Position numbers and translations under genes: made by a program
Assembly: GCA_965366365.1 (NCBI GenBank)
Contig: CBDUEV010000014.1
Location: 1 to 52,877, forward strand
Origin: CBDUEV01 sp965366365
GTDB lineage: Bacteria > Actinomycetota > Acidimicrobiia > Spongiisociales > JAENVV01
DNA length: 52,877 nucleotides
Direction: 5' to 3'
The notes under the pieces: generated by a model
The model's input: only the letters and a program-made list of their open reading frames with translations
Database searches by the model: none
What the model was told of the DNA's origin: nothing
Shown here: piece by piece, positions 30,462 through 38,859 of the stretch
Layout of the letters: every line of letters starts with the position of its first letter
Position numbering within the stretch: the first letter of the stretch is position 1

Positions 30462-31703
30462 ATGGCAACATATCCAGGTTCAGTGATGACTTTCGTTCTG
30501 GCTGGCGGGGAAGGGCGGCGCCTCTTTCCTCTCACTCGGAGTCGGGCGAAGCCGGCGGTGCCGTTTGGTGGCCAGTACCGGCTGATCGACTTCGTCCTGT
30601 CGAATCTCGTCAACGCCAAGTTCATGCAGATCGCGGTCCTCACGCAGTACAAGTCCCACAGTCTCGACACCCATCTGGCCCGCTCGTGGCGCTTGTCGCC
30701 CACGCTGGGCAACTATGTGACGCCGGTGCCCGCCCAGATGAGAAGGGGGCCGCGTTGGTACGCCGGCTCGGCTGATGCGCTGTTTCAGAACATGAACATC
30801 CTCGATGACGAAGAGCCCGATTACGTGATCGTCTACGGGGCGGACAACATCTACCGGATGGATCCACGTCAGATGCTGGACCAGCACATCGCCTCCGGCG
30901 CCGGTGCCACCGTGGCCGGGATCCGCGTGCCTGTCGAGGAGGCTTCGGGGTTTGGCATCATCGACGCGGACGCCGACCACAAGATCAGGGAGTTCGTCGA
31001 GAAACCAGCTGTTCCACCCCCTCTCGTGGACGACCCCACCGTTGCGTTCGCCTCGATGGGTAACTACGTCTTCTCCACCGACGTCTTGCGGAGAGTCATC
31101 CTCGCCGACCAGGAGAATGAGGACTCGGCACACGACATGGGCGGCGACATCATTCCGATGCTGGTCGAGGAGGGCCTGGCCTACGTCTACGATTTCGCCG
31201 ACAACGTCGTGCCCGGCCAAACGGAACGCGAGCGAGGCTATTGGCGCGACGTCGGGACGCTGGACGCCTATTACGACGCCAGTATCGACCTGGTGCGTCT
31301 CGATCCCCTGTTCGACCTCTACAACGACCGGTGGCCGCTCCTCACGTGGCATTTCCCACATCCTCCCGCCAAGTTCGTCCATGAGGAAGAAGGCCGGGTG
31401 GGACAAGCGATCAACTCGCTCGTGAGTCCAGGCGCCGTGGTCTCGGGCAGTGTGGTCCGCGGCTCCATCCTGTCGCCCCGCGTCAGGGTCAACTCGTACG
31501 CCACGGTCGAGGATTCTGTCGTCTTCGACGGGGTGCAGATCGGACGCGGCGCGGTCGTGAAGAAGGCCATCATCGACAAGAACGTCCGGGTCCCGGAAGG
31601 CTTCGAGATCGGTGTCGATCCCGCCAGGGACAAGGAGCGGTTCACGGTCTCCGACGCCGGCGTGGTGGTGATCGGCAAGGCCGACAAGCTGGAGGCCGAG
31701 TGA
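30462..31703 (+). CDS. glgC: Glucose-1-phosphate adenylyltransferase GlgC
   Basis: A 413-residue ADP-glucose pyrophosphorylase, the committed step of glycogen synthesis (glucose-1-phosphate + ATP to ADP-glucose + PPi). The N-terminal nucleotidyltransferase shows VLAGGEGRRLFPLTRSRAKPAVPFGG, YRLIDFVLSN, the catalytic-site YVIVYGADNIYRMD and FVEKP sugar-phosphate region, and RERGYWRDVGTLDAYY. A C-terminal left-handed beta-helix (about 300-400) carries allosteric contacts. No other glycogen genes are nearby. Its stop overlaps the GTG of the next gene (GTGA). Confidence 0.95.
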   Translation: MATYPGSVMTFVLAGGEGRRLFPLTRSRAKPAVPFGGQYRLIDFVLSNLVNAKFMQIAVLTQYKSHSLDTHLARSWRLSPTLGNYVTPVPAQMRRGPRWYAGSADALFQNMNILDDEEPDYVIVYGADNIYRMDPRQMLDQHIASGAGATVAGIRVPVEEASGFGIIDADADHKIREFVEKPAVPPPLVDDPTVAFASMGNYVFSTDVLRRVILADQENEDSAHDMGGDIIPMLVEEGLAYVYDFADNVVPGQTERERGYWRDVGTLDAYYDASIDLVRLDPLFDLYNDRWPLLTWHFPHPPAKFVHEEEGRVGQAINSLVSPGAVVSGSVVRGSILSPRVRVNSYATVEDSVVFDGVQIGRGAVVKKAIIDKNVRVPEGFEIGVDPARDKERFTVSDAGVVVIGKADKLEAE

Positions 31704-32278
31704 GCGTCAGCGCTGGGGCGGGCATCTCGCGTTTTCCTGTCCCCAACCTCGCTGATCTCCCCGACGACATCCGCACCACCATCGAGGCGGTTGCCGAGCG
31801 CTCTGGCTTCGTACCCAACGTCTTCCTGGCCCTTGCGCACCGGCCCGATGAACTGCGGGCCTTCATGGCGTACCACGACGCATTGATGGAGCGCGACTCC
31901 GGTCTGACCAAGGCAGAACGGGAGATGATCGTGGTGGCGACCAGTGCGGCCAACGGGTGCCTGTATTGCGTGGTGGCCCACGGAGCGATTCTCCGGGTGC
32001 GAGCCAAAGACCCATTGATTGCCGACAGGGTGGCCGTCAACTACCGGAAAGCGTCGCTTCCCTCCCGGCAGGTGGCGATGCTCGACTTTGCCGTCAAGGT
32101 CGCCACCGACAGCGCCTCGATTTCGGACGCCGATCTCGAGATCCTGCGATCGCACGGTTTCGACGACGAGGACATCTGGGACATCGGTGCCGTGGCTGCG
32201 CTGTTTGCCCTCTCCAACAGGATGGCCAACCTGACCTCGATGCAGCCCAATCCGGAGTTCTATTCGCTCGGTCGTTGA
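31700..32278 (+). CDS. AhpD-like peroxidase-related protein
   Basis: A 192-residue all-helical protein of the carboxymuconolactone decarboxylase/AhpD family. The redox motif is intact: VVATSAANGCLYCVVAHGAIL, with CLYC near residues 87-90 and the downstream His that completes the AhpD proton relay. It probably acts as an alkylhydroperoxidase or thiol-dependent reductase. The N-terminal DLPDDIRTTIEAVAERSGFVPNVFLAL is typical of the 'peroxidase-related enzyme' subgroup. It starts with a GTG overlapping glgC, and its last 19 nt overlap a convergent hydrolase gene. Confidence 0.88.
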   Translation: MSVSAGAGISRFPVPNLADLPDDIRTTIEAVAERSGFVPNVFLALAHRPDELRAFMAYHDALMERDSGLTKAEREMIVVATSAANGCLYCVVAHGAILRVRAKDPLIADRVAVNYRKASLPSRQVAMLDFAVKVATDSASISDADLEILRSHGFDDEDIWDIGAVAALFALSNRMANLTSMQPNPEFYSLGR

Positions 32279-33210
32279 GGGAGGGGTTCCCTCAGGAACC
32301 GCATGATCGCCTCGACGACTCGGTCGAGTTCTCCTCCGGGTTGGAGGAGCGAGGTGTGGCCGGCTTGTTCGATCCCGATCAGTTCAACCGGATGTCCCGC
32401 CTCTGAGAGGTCGTCCGCCCAGGCTCGAGCAATCCCGAACGGCACCGCCGTGTCCGTTCGTCCGGCGACGAGCAGCACCGGCAACTCCGGCCGCCGTCCA
32501 AGGTATTCGGCGGGGTCGCCGGAGGCCCACAGGCCGGCTTGTTCGTCGCGCGAACCCCCGAAATAGGAAGTGAGCGAATCGACGCCGGCCAGCTGCTGGA
32601 GATCGTAGGGGCCGGCCACGCCGACCAGGCGGGCGGCCTCCGGAGCGGATGCGGCCGGACAGTCGGCGAGAAAGAGTGTGGGGTCTTGACCGACGATCAT
32701 CGTCACCAGGGCTCCGAAATCGTACCCCACCAGCGTGATATTGGCTGGATCCGCTCCCAGGCCTTCGGCGTCGCGCTGGATGGTGGCCAGCGCACAGCTG
32801 ATCGCCACGAGCGGCTCGGGGTGGCGGGCCCCGAGCCCTGGTGTATCGATCTCGGCCACCATGACCACCGCTCCGGCGCCGGCCAACCCGGCAGCCAGAT
32901 CCTCTACCTGATCGACGCCGGTTGGGCTGTCTCCCGGGACGAGGACCACGGCAGGAAGGTCGTCTACTTCCAGCCTGGTGGGAACCCAGACGTCGTAGCC
33001 GAGGTTGCCGTAGTACAGGCCGGCGAGTGACTTGATGGCTCGAAGGTTCAGATCGCTCGACACATCGGTGGGCACCGTGGTGGAGGAACGAGGTGGGCCG
33101 GTCGGAACGGTCTCGCCGGCAAACGGGGATTCCGGCGCCGGTGCCGGAATACAGCCGGTCAGACCCAACGCCAGGGTCAAGGTCATGGCCAAGCATCGTA
33201 CCGATCGCAC
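32260..33210 (-). CDS. Alpha/beta-hydrolase lipoprotein with Asp at the nucleophile position
   Basis: The 316-residue protein starts with a lipoprotein signal (GLTGC, Cys20), a Pro/Ser/Thr linker and an alpha/beta-hydrolase fold of the dienelactone-hydrolase/prolyl-oligopeptidase type. The elbow reads VGYDFGAL (Asp164) in place of the usual GxSxG; the acid and base candidates are Asp253 in AGRTDTAVP and His285 in QAGHTSLL. An Asp nucleophile occurs in haloalkane dehalogenases and epoxide hydrolases, so it may be active with different chemistry, or be a binding protein. The GTG start follows a TACACT box by 7 nt. It overlaps the AhpD-like gene tail to tail. Confidence 0.8.
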   Translation of the reverse strand: MRSVRCLAMTLTLALGLTGCIPAPAPESPFAGETVPTGPPRSSTTVPTDVSSDLNLRAIKSLAGLYYGNLGYDVWVPTRLEVDDLPAVVLVPGDSPTGVDQVEDLAAGLAGAGAVVMVAEIDTPGLGARHPEPLVAISCALATIQRDAEGLGADPANITLVGYDFGALVTMIVGQDPTLFLADCPAASAPEAARLVGVAGPYDLQQLAGVDSLTSYFGGSRDEQAGLWASGDPAEYLGRRPELPVLLVAGRTDTAVPFGIARAWADDLSEAGHPVELIGIEQAGHTSLLQPGGELDRVVEAIMRFLREPLPQRPSE

Positions 33211-33217
33211 GCCCGGC

Positions 33218-33223
33218 AGTGTA
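33218..33223 (-). promoter_or_regulatory. Putative -10 box of the hydrolase lipoprotein gene (leaderless)
   Basis: On the minus strand TACACT is followed by seven bases and the GTG at 33210; no SD is present. The box sits 9 bp from the P-type ATPase stop codon. Confidence 0.4.
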
Positions 33224-33231
33224 GGGGCCGG

Positions 33232-35958
33232 TCAGCCGCGGTCTGATCGGTGGGAGCCGCCCGACGGCCTCAGCAATGAGAGCTGCTCGGTCGGCGCCGG
33301 GGAGGGCGGGGGAGGTTCGGGATCCGACAGCTTGCCGAGGTCGATGGTCCTGTGACCGGCGGCCATCCGGCTTTCCTGACCGTTGCCGGGCGGAGCCTTC
33401 CGCCTCTCGACCCTGCCAGAATCGACTCTGCCAGAATCGACGAGGCCAGAATCGACGGGGCCAGAATCGACGGGGCCAGAATCGGTCTGGCCAGATTCAG
33501 TGTGGGTGGGGGTGACCCGAGCGGGATCGGTCAAACGGCTGCCGATCCGGTGAGCGACGGCCCGCGCCGACCGCCGCAGCTCGTTGATCGAGGCGGGCTC
33601 GCTGAAGAAGGAGACTCCGGCTCGGTACCAGCCCAACATCCGGAGGGCGAGGTACATGATCGAACCGGTGAGAGCGGCAATACCGACGCCCGCCAACAAC
33701 ACTGCGGGACGGGGGAGCGGCAGGGCGTAGAACTCGCTCAATGCCGGACTGAAAACGGTGAGCAGCATGAGGAGCCCCATCGAGGCGAGGAGGGCCTGTC
33801 GTGCAGCCGTCAGGGGACGTCCCACCACTGCCAGGGCGAACAGGCCCACCGCCGCCAGCACCAAGGTGGCGGCGGCTCGGGACGCCTCCAAGCTCTCCGC
33901 TTCCGATTGGGCGAGCCCGTAGACGGCGAACGAGGCGGCGGCCGACAACGTGCCGGTCGGTACCGCGAATCTCCACACTCTCCGCAGGAACCCGGCTTCG
34001 AATCTGGTCGAGGTCTTTTCGAGTGCCAGGAAGAAGCCTGGGATACCGATGGTCAACGAGCCGATGAGGGTGAGGTGGCGTGGCAGGAACGGAAACGCCA
34101 GCTGGGTCACGGCGGTGGCGATCGCCAGTAGTACCGCATAGACGGTCTTGGTCAGGAAGAGGTTGGCGACCCGTTCGATGTTGGCGATGATCCGTCGGCC
34201 CTCTTCGACGACGCCGGGGAGGGTATCGAAGTTGGCGTCGAGCAACACGATCTGGGCGACGGCGCGGGAGGCAGGACTCCCGGATCCCATGGCGATGCCG
34301 ATGTCCGCGTGTTTGAGAGCCAGGACGTCGTTGACCCCGTCCCCGGTCATGGCCACCACGTGTCCTTCGTCCTGCAGGGATTCGATCAGGAGACGCTTCT
34401 GATGTGGGGTGATGCGGCCGAACACCCTGTGGCGTCGGGCCACGGCGGCCACGTGGGCGGGGTCGGTCGGAAAGTCGGCGCCGTCGAAAGCGCCCAGGGG
34501 ATCGCGGAGGCCGACCCGAGCGGCCATGGCCGCAACGGTCGCAGGGTGGTCACCCGAGATCACTTTGGCCTCGACGCCCTGCTTCCTGAAATAGGCGATC
34601 GTGTCCGCAGCTTCAGGGCGCGGGTCGTCTCCGAGCACGACGAGCGCCATCGGCGTGGCTGCATCGGGATGGGTGGCGCCGTCCGGTCCGTGCGAAAGCG
34701 CCAGTACCCGATACCCCTGTTGAGCGGAGCGTTGAGCCCTGCGCAACAACGCGGGATGATCCCCGACCAAGATCTCCGGCACTCCCAAGAACCATGTGCC
34801 CTGCCCGTCGAAGGCCACACCACTCCACCCGCGTGCCGACGAGAAGGCCACCAGACGGGTGGCCGTCCATCCCGGGTCGGTGGTGGCAGCATGTAGGGCG
34901 GCGAGCGTCGAGTTGGGAGCCGGATCTGCTCTGGACATGGCTCCCAAGGCGTCCTGGGGGAGGGAGGACTTGGAGCCTTGGGAGGCCGGCTCAACGCGGA
35001 GAAGGCGGAGATGCCCTTCTGTGATCGTTCCGGTCTTGTCGAAGCAAATGGTATCGACGCGCGCCAGAATCTCAACGGCGGGAAGTTCCTGCACGAGAAC
35101 CCGGCGCCTCCCCAGGCGAACCACCGCCACTGCGAAGGCTATCGAGGTGAGCAAAACCAGCCCCTGGGGGATCATGGCGACCATGCCGGCCACCGCTCCG
35201 CTCAGGGCGGCGGTGAGTCCGCCCTCCAGGTTGCGTTGCGTGAACACGAGCAGCCCGCCGATCGGGATGAGGCTCCAACCGATCACCGCCAGGATGACGT
35301 CGATGCCTCGCTTCAGCTCCGAGTTGACGAGAGTGAACTTCCTGGCCTCCAACGCCAACCTCGAGGCGTACGAGTCTGCGCCGACCCGGGTGGCCGTCAT
35401 GGTTCCGGACCCGGCGACCACGAAACTGCCGGAACGGCACTCGCTGCCCGCCGGCTTGGGGACCGGATCGGACTCACCGGTCAGCAGCGACTCGTCGACT
35501 TCGAGACCCGTCGAGCTCGCCACCGCTCCGTCCACCACCAGTTGGTCTCCGGCGCGTATGGCGATGAGGTCGCCCAGCACCACCCGCTCGACCGGCACGG
35601 CTTGCGCCACCGCGTCGCGGATCACCTCGACGCGCGGCTCGTTGATCACCTGGAGTTGTTCGAGCGTCTTCTTGGCCCTCAGTTCCTGAACGATTCCGAT
35701 GGCGGCGTTCACGATGAGCACCAACCCGAAGAGGGCATCCTGGATGGGGGCGATGGCGAGGATGAGCACCACGAGCATGCCCAGAATCAGGTTGAATCTC
35801 GTGACTACGTTGGCCTTGATGATTTCGCCGACTGTTCGGCGGGGCGCATCAGGGAGCCGGTTGACCTGACCACGTTCAACCCGCTCCGCCACCTGGGCCG
35901 AGGTGAGGCCGGCAGGTCCCTGGTTTTTCGTGGAAGGATTCAGGACGTCGTTCTTCAT
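33232..35958 (-). CDS. P-type cation ATPase (CtpE-like)
   Basis: A 908-residue P-type ATPase. Visible elements in order: actuator motif LLTGESDPVP (160-163), M4 segment MIPQGLVLLTS (about 262-272), phosphorylation site CFDKTGTITEG (Asp307), nucleotide domain, TGDGVNDVLALKHADIGIAMG hinge and a C-terminal membrane region of several helices. The arrangement resembles mycobacterial CtpE, linked to calcium uptake. The M4 motif is PQGL where PEGL is the usual ion-coordinating form, so ion specificity is open. The last 110 residues are an extra hydrophilic tail with pentapeptide repeats V-D-S-G-x and Pro-rich ends. AGGAGG precedes ATG 35958. Confidence 0.88.
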   Translation of the reverse strand: MKNDVLNPSTKNQGPAGLTSAQVAERVERGQVNRLPDAPRRTVGEIIKANVVTRFNLILGMLVVLILAIAPIQDALFGLVLIVNAAIGIVQELRAKKTLEQLQVINEPRVEVIRDAVAQAVPVERVVLGDLIAIRAGDQLVVDGAVASSTGLEVDESLLTGESDPVPKPAGSECRSGSFVVAGSGTMTATRVGADSYASRLALEARKFTLVNSELKRGIDVILAVIGWSLIPIGGLLVFTQRNLEGGLTAALSGAVAGMVAMIPQGLVLLTSIAFAVAVVRLGRRRVLVQELPAVEILARVDTICFDKTGTITEGHLRLLRVEPASQGSKSSLPQDALGAMSRADPAPNSTLAALHAATTDPGWTATRLVAFSSARGWSGVAFDGQGTWFLGVPEILVGDHPALLRRAQRSAQQGYRVLALSHGPDGATHPDAATPMALVVLGDDPRPEAADTIAYFRKQGVEAKVISGDHPATVAAMAARVGLRDPLGAFDGADFPTDPAHVAAVARRHRVFGRITPHQKRLLIESLQDEGHVVAMTGDGVNDVLALKHADIGIAMGSGSPASRAVAQIVLLDANFDTLPGVVEEGRRIIANIERVANLFLTKTVYAVLLAIATAVTQLAFPFLPRHLTLIGSLTIGIPGFFLALEKTSTRFEAGFLRRVWRFAVPTGTLSAAASFAVYGLAQSEAESLEASRAAATLVLAAVGLFALAVVGRPLTAARQALLASMGLLMLLTVFSPALSEFYALPLPRPAVLLAGVGIAALTGSIMYLALRMLGWYRAGVSFFSEPASINELRRSARAVAHRIGSRLTDPARVTPTHTESGQTDSGPVDSGPVDSGLVDSGRVDSGRVERRKAPPGNGQESRMAAGHRTIDLGKLSDPEPPPPSPAPTEQLSLLRPSGGSHRSDRG
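33412..33496. repeat. 15-bp tandem repeat in the ATPase C-terminal tail
   Basis: About six copies of a unit close to GCCAGAATCGACGGG, reading V-D-S-G-(P/L/R) on the minus strand. As the unit is a multiple of three, copy number can change without breaking the frame. Confidence 0.85.
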
Positions 35959-36019
35959 GCCTCCTAGTGAGAGTACTGCACGGGCGGCGCACCGTTGATG
36001 TTCATCGAGGGGGAAGTGC

Positions 36020-37441
36020 TCAGACCAGCGTGGCGCCGTACTCGTCGCGGTAGGTCTCCAGGAAGCGGAGCCACACCTCACTGACGGTGGGAAAGGACGG
36101 AATGGCGTGCCAGAGGGTGCTGAGAGGAACCTCGCCCACGATGGCGATGGTGGCGGCGTGGAGCAGTTCGCCCACGCCGGGTCCCACGAACGTCGCCCCG
36201 ACGATGACCTGGCGGTCGGCGTCGATTACCAATTGCGAGGTCCCGGAGATGCCCTGTCCCAGGGTGGCCGCTCCGGCCACCGAGCCTGTGTTGTATCGGA
36301 CGGTATCGACTCGCAACCCTGCGTCGACTGCCTGTGCCTCAGTCAGGCCCACGGCTGCGACCTGAGGGTCGGTGAAGATCACCCGCGGAATCGCCGTCCT
36401 GTCGCTCCAGGCAGTGGCATCGTGCCCGGCGATACGGTTCCCGGCGACTCGGGCCTGGTACTTGCCGGTATGGGTGAGTAGGGCGCGTCCGTTCACGTCC
36501 CCAATGGCGTACAGCCAGTCTCCTGGCACCCCGGTCACCAGCATGTGGTCGTCGACGTCCAGATAGCGGCCCGGTTCGAGGCCCACCGACCCCAGACCGA
36601 TGTCTCCGGTGAGCGGGCGGCGACCGACCGCCACCAGCAATTGGTCCGCCTCGATCACGGTCCCATCGTCGAGGTACCCGGTCACGGGCCCGTCCTCGGC
36701 CGGGCGTTCAGCCTTGACGAGTTTGGCATCGACCAGAACCCGGATCCCCATCGCCTCCAAGGCGGCTTTGAGTTCCCGACCGACAAACGGTTCTTCTCGG
36801 CTGAGCAGCCGGGGCAGCATCTCGACCACGGTGACCTCTTCGGCCCCGAGGTCTCTCCAGGCCTGAGCCATCTCGACGCCGACTACGCCGCCACCGAGGA
36901 TGAGGAGGCGTCGGGGCACCTCGTCGGCGGTGGTCGCATCGCGATTGTCCCAGGTGGCGATCTCGCGTAGCCCATCGATGGGAGGCAGGGAGGAGGCGGT
37001 CCCGGTGGCGACCACGATCGCCCGGGAAGCCTCATACCGCGTGACCGTGCCGTCGTCCGCTTCGACGTCCACGAGGCGTTCACCGGCCAGACGGCCATGG
37101 CCCCGGATCAGTTCGACGTCGACCGAGGACAACCACTCGACCTGTCCGGCGTCGTCCCACTTGGAGGCGAGGGAGTTCCGGCGGCGCAGTGCGGCGGCGA
37201 CATCGATCTCGCCCGTCACGGCCTGGCGCGCACCGGGGACTCTCTGCACCGCCCGCAGGGCCTCACCCGGACGGAGGAGCGCCTTGGATGGCATACATGC
37301 CCAGTAGGTACATTCTCCCCCGAGCAGTTCTCGTTCGATGACCGCCACCTTCAAGCCGCCTCGGCGGGCGAGGTCGGCGGCGTTCTCGCCGGCGGGACCA
37401 CCGCCGATGATGAGTACGTCGAAGTCGTGGCGTGTCTCCAT
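36020..37441 (-). CDS. FAD-dependent pyridine nucleotide-disulfide oxidoreductase
   Basis: A 473-residue flavoprotein of the lipoamide dehydrogenase/mercuric reductase family. FAD motif VLIIGGGPAGENAA (about 9-22), redox-active Cys pair in GGECTYWACMPSK (Cys44, Cys49), NAD(P) motif LLILGGGVVGVEMA (about 178-191), FAD-binding LYAIGDVNG and a C-terminal dimerisation domain. The catalytic His-Glu end, normally HPTxSE, reads FPTVSE, so the base is missing or replaced by an upstream His (WHAIPS). It therefore probably does not act on lipoamide; the substrate is unknown. GGAGGG precedes the ATG. Confidence 0.87.
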   Translation of the reverse strand: METRHDFDVLIIGGGPAGENAADLARRGGLKVAVIERELLGGECTYWACMPSKALLRPGEALRAVQRVPGARQAVTGEIDVAAALRRRNSLASKWDDAGQVEWLSSVDVELIRGHGRLAGERLVDVEADDGTVTRYEASRAIVVATGTASSLPPIDGLREIATWDNRDATTADEVPRRLLILGGGVVGVEMAQAWRDLGAEEVTVVEMLPRLLSREEPFVGRELKAALEAMGIRVLVDAKLVKAERPAEDGPVTGYLDDGTVIEADQLLVAVGRRPLTGDIGLGSVGLEPGRYLDVDDHMLVTGVPGDWLYAIGDVNGRALLTHTGKYQARVAGNRIAGHDATAWSDRTAIPRVIFTDPQVAAVGLTEAQAVDAGLRVDTVRYNTGSVAGAATLGQGISGTSQLVIDADRQVIVGATFVGPGVGELLHAATIAIVGEVPLSTLWHAIPSFPTVSEVWLRFLETYRDEYGATLV

Positions 37442-37507
37442 GGCAATCCCTCCGAGAGCAGTGTCTTCACACTACCGGCGAACCGCCGACAACCTTCCCG
37501 GGGCCGG

Positions 37508-37557
37508 CCTGCCCAGCTAGGGCCGATCGCCACTATCGGCCTGGGCCTCCCGGCAGG
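37508..37557 (+). other. Structured leader upstream of the 44-residue-repeat protein
   Basis: GGCCGAT (37521-37527) pairs with ATCGGCC (37535-37541) around a 7-nt loop. CCCA/TGGG (37512-37515 with 37542-37545) and CCTG/CAGG (37508-37511 with 37554-37557) extend it. It has no T-tract, so it is more likely a leader structure or divergent operator than a terminator. The rest of the 225-bp gap (37442-37666) shows only the SD region. Confidence 0.4.
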
Positions 37558-37666
37558 ACGATGGAGCCATAGGAGGACGCTGGGGGTATGGAGTCCTCGA
37601 AGGGTTCGTGTTTGCAGGACTACGCGGAGGAGGTCCGGCTCCCTCAGCCCGATGAAGGAGGAGGTT

Positions 37667-38230
37667 ATGGTCCTCCAGCAAGATCGCCCGAAGGTCAGTG
37701 AGCGCTCCCGAGTCATCAAAGGTCGGCGGTCGCTGTGGGCCAGGTGGGATTTCTGGTCGTTTCTCGTTGCTGCGGTGGTGATGCTCTCCATGCTGTTCGT
37801 CGTGATGAACGGCGGCGAGACGGATCTCGTCCACGAGATGATGCCCGAATACGAGGTCGACACGCTGGCGGTTCCCGCGGTGGCGGCTCGCACTGGCGGC
37901 CCGGTCATCACCGAATCCCGCTACGTCGGCAGCAGCGACGCCAACTTCGATCCGGACGCCCCGGCTTGGTGGATGCCCGAATTCGAGGTGGACACGCTCG
38001 CCAACCCACAGGTTGCCCTCCTGGCCGGCGACCCCTTCGCAGAAGTCCACGCCTACGTCGGCAGCAGCGACGCCAATTTCGATCCGGACGCCCCGGCTTG
38101 GTGGATGCCCGAATTCGAGGTGGACACCCTTGCCGACCCGGAGGTGGCTGCCTTCACCGGCGGCCCGGTCGTGGAGGTCGTGACGTACGTGGGTAGCAGC
38201 GACGCCGATTTCGATCCCGACGTGGAGTGA
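37667..38230 (+). CDS. Unrecognised single-pass membrane protein with three 44-residue repeats
   Basis: A 187-residue protein: basic cytoplasmic N-terminus (about 1-27), one transmembrane helix (about 28-47, SFLVAAVVMLSMLFVVM), then three tandem 44-residue repeats filling the rest. Each repeat starts MPE(Y/F)EVDTLA, has a variable middle ending in a Val-rich strand, then YVGSSDANFDPDAPAWW. The acidic, Trp-capped repeats resemble no family I know and are not simple cell-wall linkers. The start is ATG 37667 because GGAGGAGG lies 5-12 nt before it; an earlier ATG at 37652 has no such site. It is probably monocistronic between divergent and convergent genes. Confidence 0.8.
   Translation: MVLQQDRPKVSERSRVIKGRRSLWARWDFWSFLVAAVVMLSMLFVVMNGGETDLVHEMMPEYEVDTLAVPAVAARTGGPVITESRYVGSSDANFDPDAPAWWMPEFEVDTLANPQVALLAGDPFAEVHAYVGSSDANFDPDAPAWWMPEFEVDTLADPEVAAFTGGPVVEVVTYVGSSDADFDPDVE
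37841..38227. repeat. 132-bp tandem repeat, three copies
   Basis: Copies start at 37841, 37973 and 38105, each beginning ATGCCCGAAT. Copies 1 and 2 are nearly identical in their last 50 bp, including the YVGSSDANFDPDAPAWW coding part. Divergence is concentrated in the middle of each unit. Confidence 0.93.
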
Positions 38231-38242
38231 GGCCAGACCGCC

Positions 38243-38773
38243 TCAGTCGAGATCCTCGGTGGTGAGTGCCCAGCGTTGGTGGTCGCGCCACGCCTCATCG
38301 ACCCACAGGTAGTTGAGCGAGAGACCTTCGTAACGAAAGCCAACGCGCCGCACCAGGGCGAGCGATGCTCGGTTCTCGGGCTGAATGCCGGCCTCCAGTC
38401 GGTGGAGGTCCAGTTCGTCGAAGGCGAAGCGGACCACGAGACCGAGTGCCTCGGACATCAGCCCGCGCCCTGCCCCATCGGCGAAGGCGTAATACCCGAC
38501 GTTGGCTGAACGGAACCGCCCCATCACGACGTTGCTCAGATTGATCAAACCGACCAGGACTCCGGTGGCGGTCTCGGTGGCCAGGAAGCCGTGGGTTGAA
38601 TCCTCCTCCAACCGAGTCAGGAGGTCGGCGAACTGTTGTGAGGTGCGCGGAGGACTCACCCAGTTGGCATGGAGTTCGACGCTGCCCTCTGCCGCGGCGA
38701 GAAACGCAGCCTCGTCGGGTGGAGTGAGGTAGGCGATCGAGACCCGCCGGCCGCGTGCGAGAGGCTTCGACAT
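38243..38773 (-). CDS. GNAT-family N-acetyltransferase (RimJ/RimL type)
   Basis: A 176-residue GNAT enzyme. The acetyl-CoA loop reads YYAFADGAGRGLMSEALGLVVRFAF, followed by HRLEAGIQPENRASLALVRRVGF, the hallmark of the RimJ/RimL branch that acetylates protein N-termini or related amines. The substrate is not predictable. ATG 38773 follows a CACAAT box by six bases, again suggesting leaderless expression; the longer frame has no supported start. It converges with the repeat protein gene with a 12-nt gap. Confidence 0.88.
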   Translation of the reverse strand: MSKPLARGRRVSIAYLTPPDEAAFLAAAEGSVELHANWVSPPRTSQQFADLLTRLEEDSTHGFLATETATGVLVGLINLSNVVMGRFRSANVGYYAFADGAGRGLMSEALGLVVRFAFDELDLHRLEAGIQPENRASLALVRRVGFRYEGLSLNYLWVDEAWRDHQRWALTTEDLD

Positions 38774-38859
38774 GCGACCATTGTGCCAGGCCTCCTCGAG
38801 CCGAGCGATCGAACCGAACGACTGCACCGCTCGGTCGTCTCGACGGTGGGGGGTGCCGG

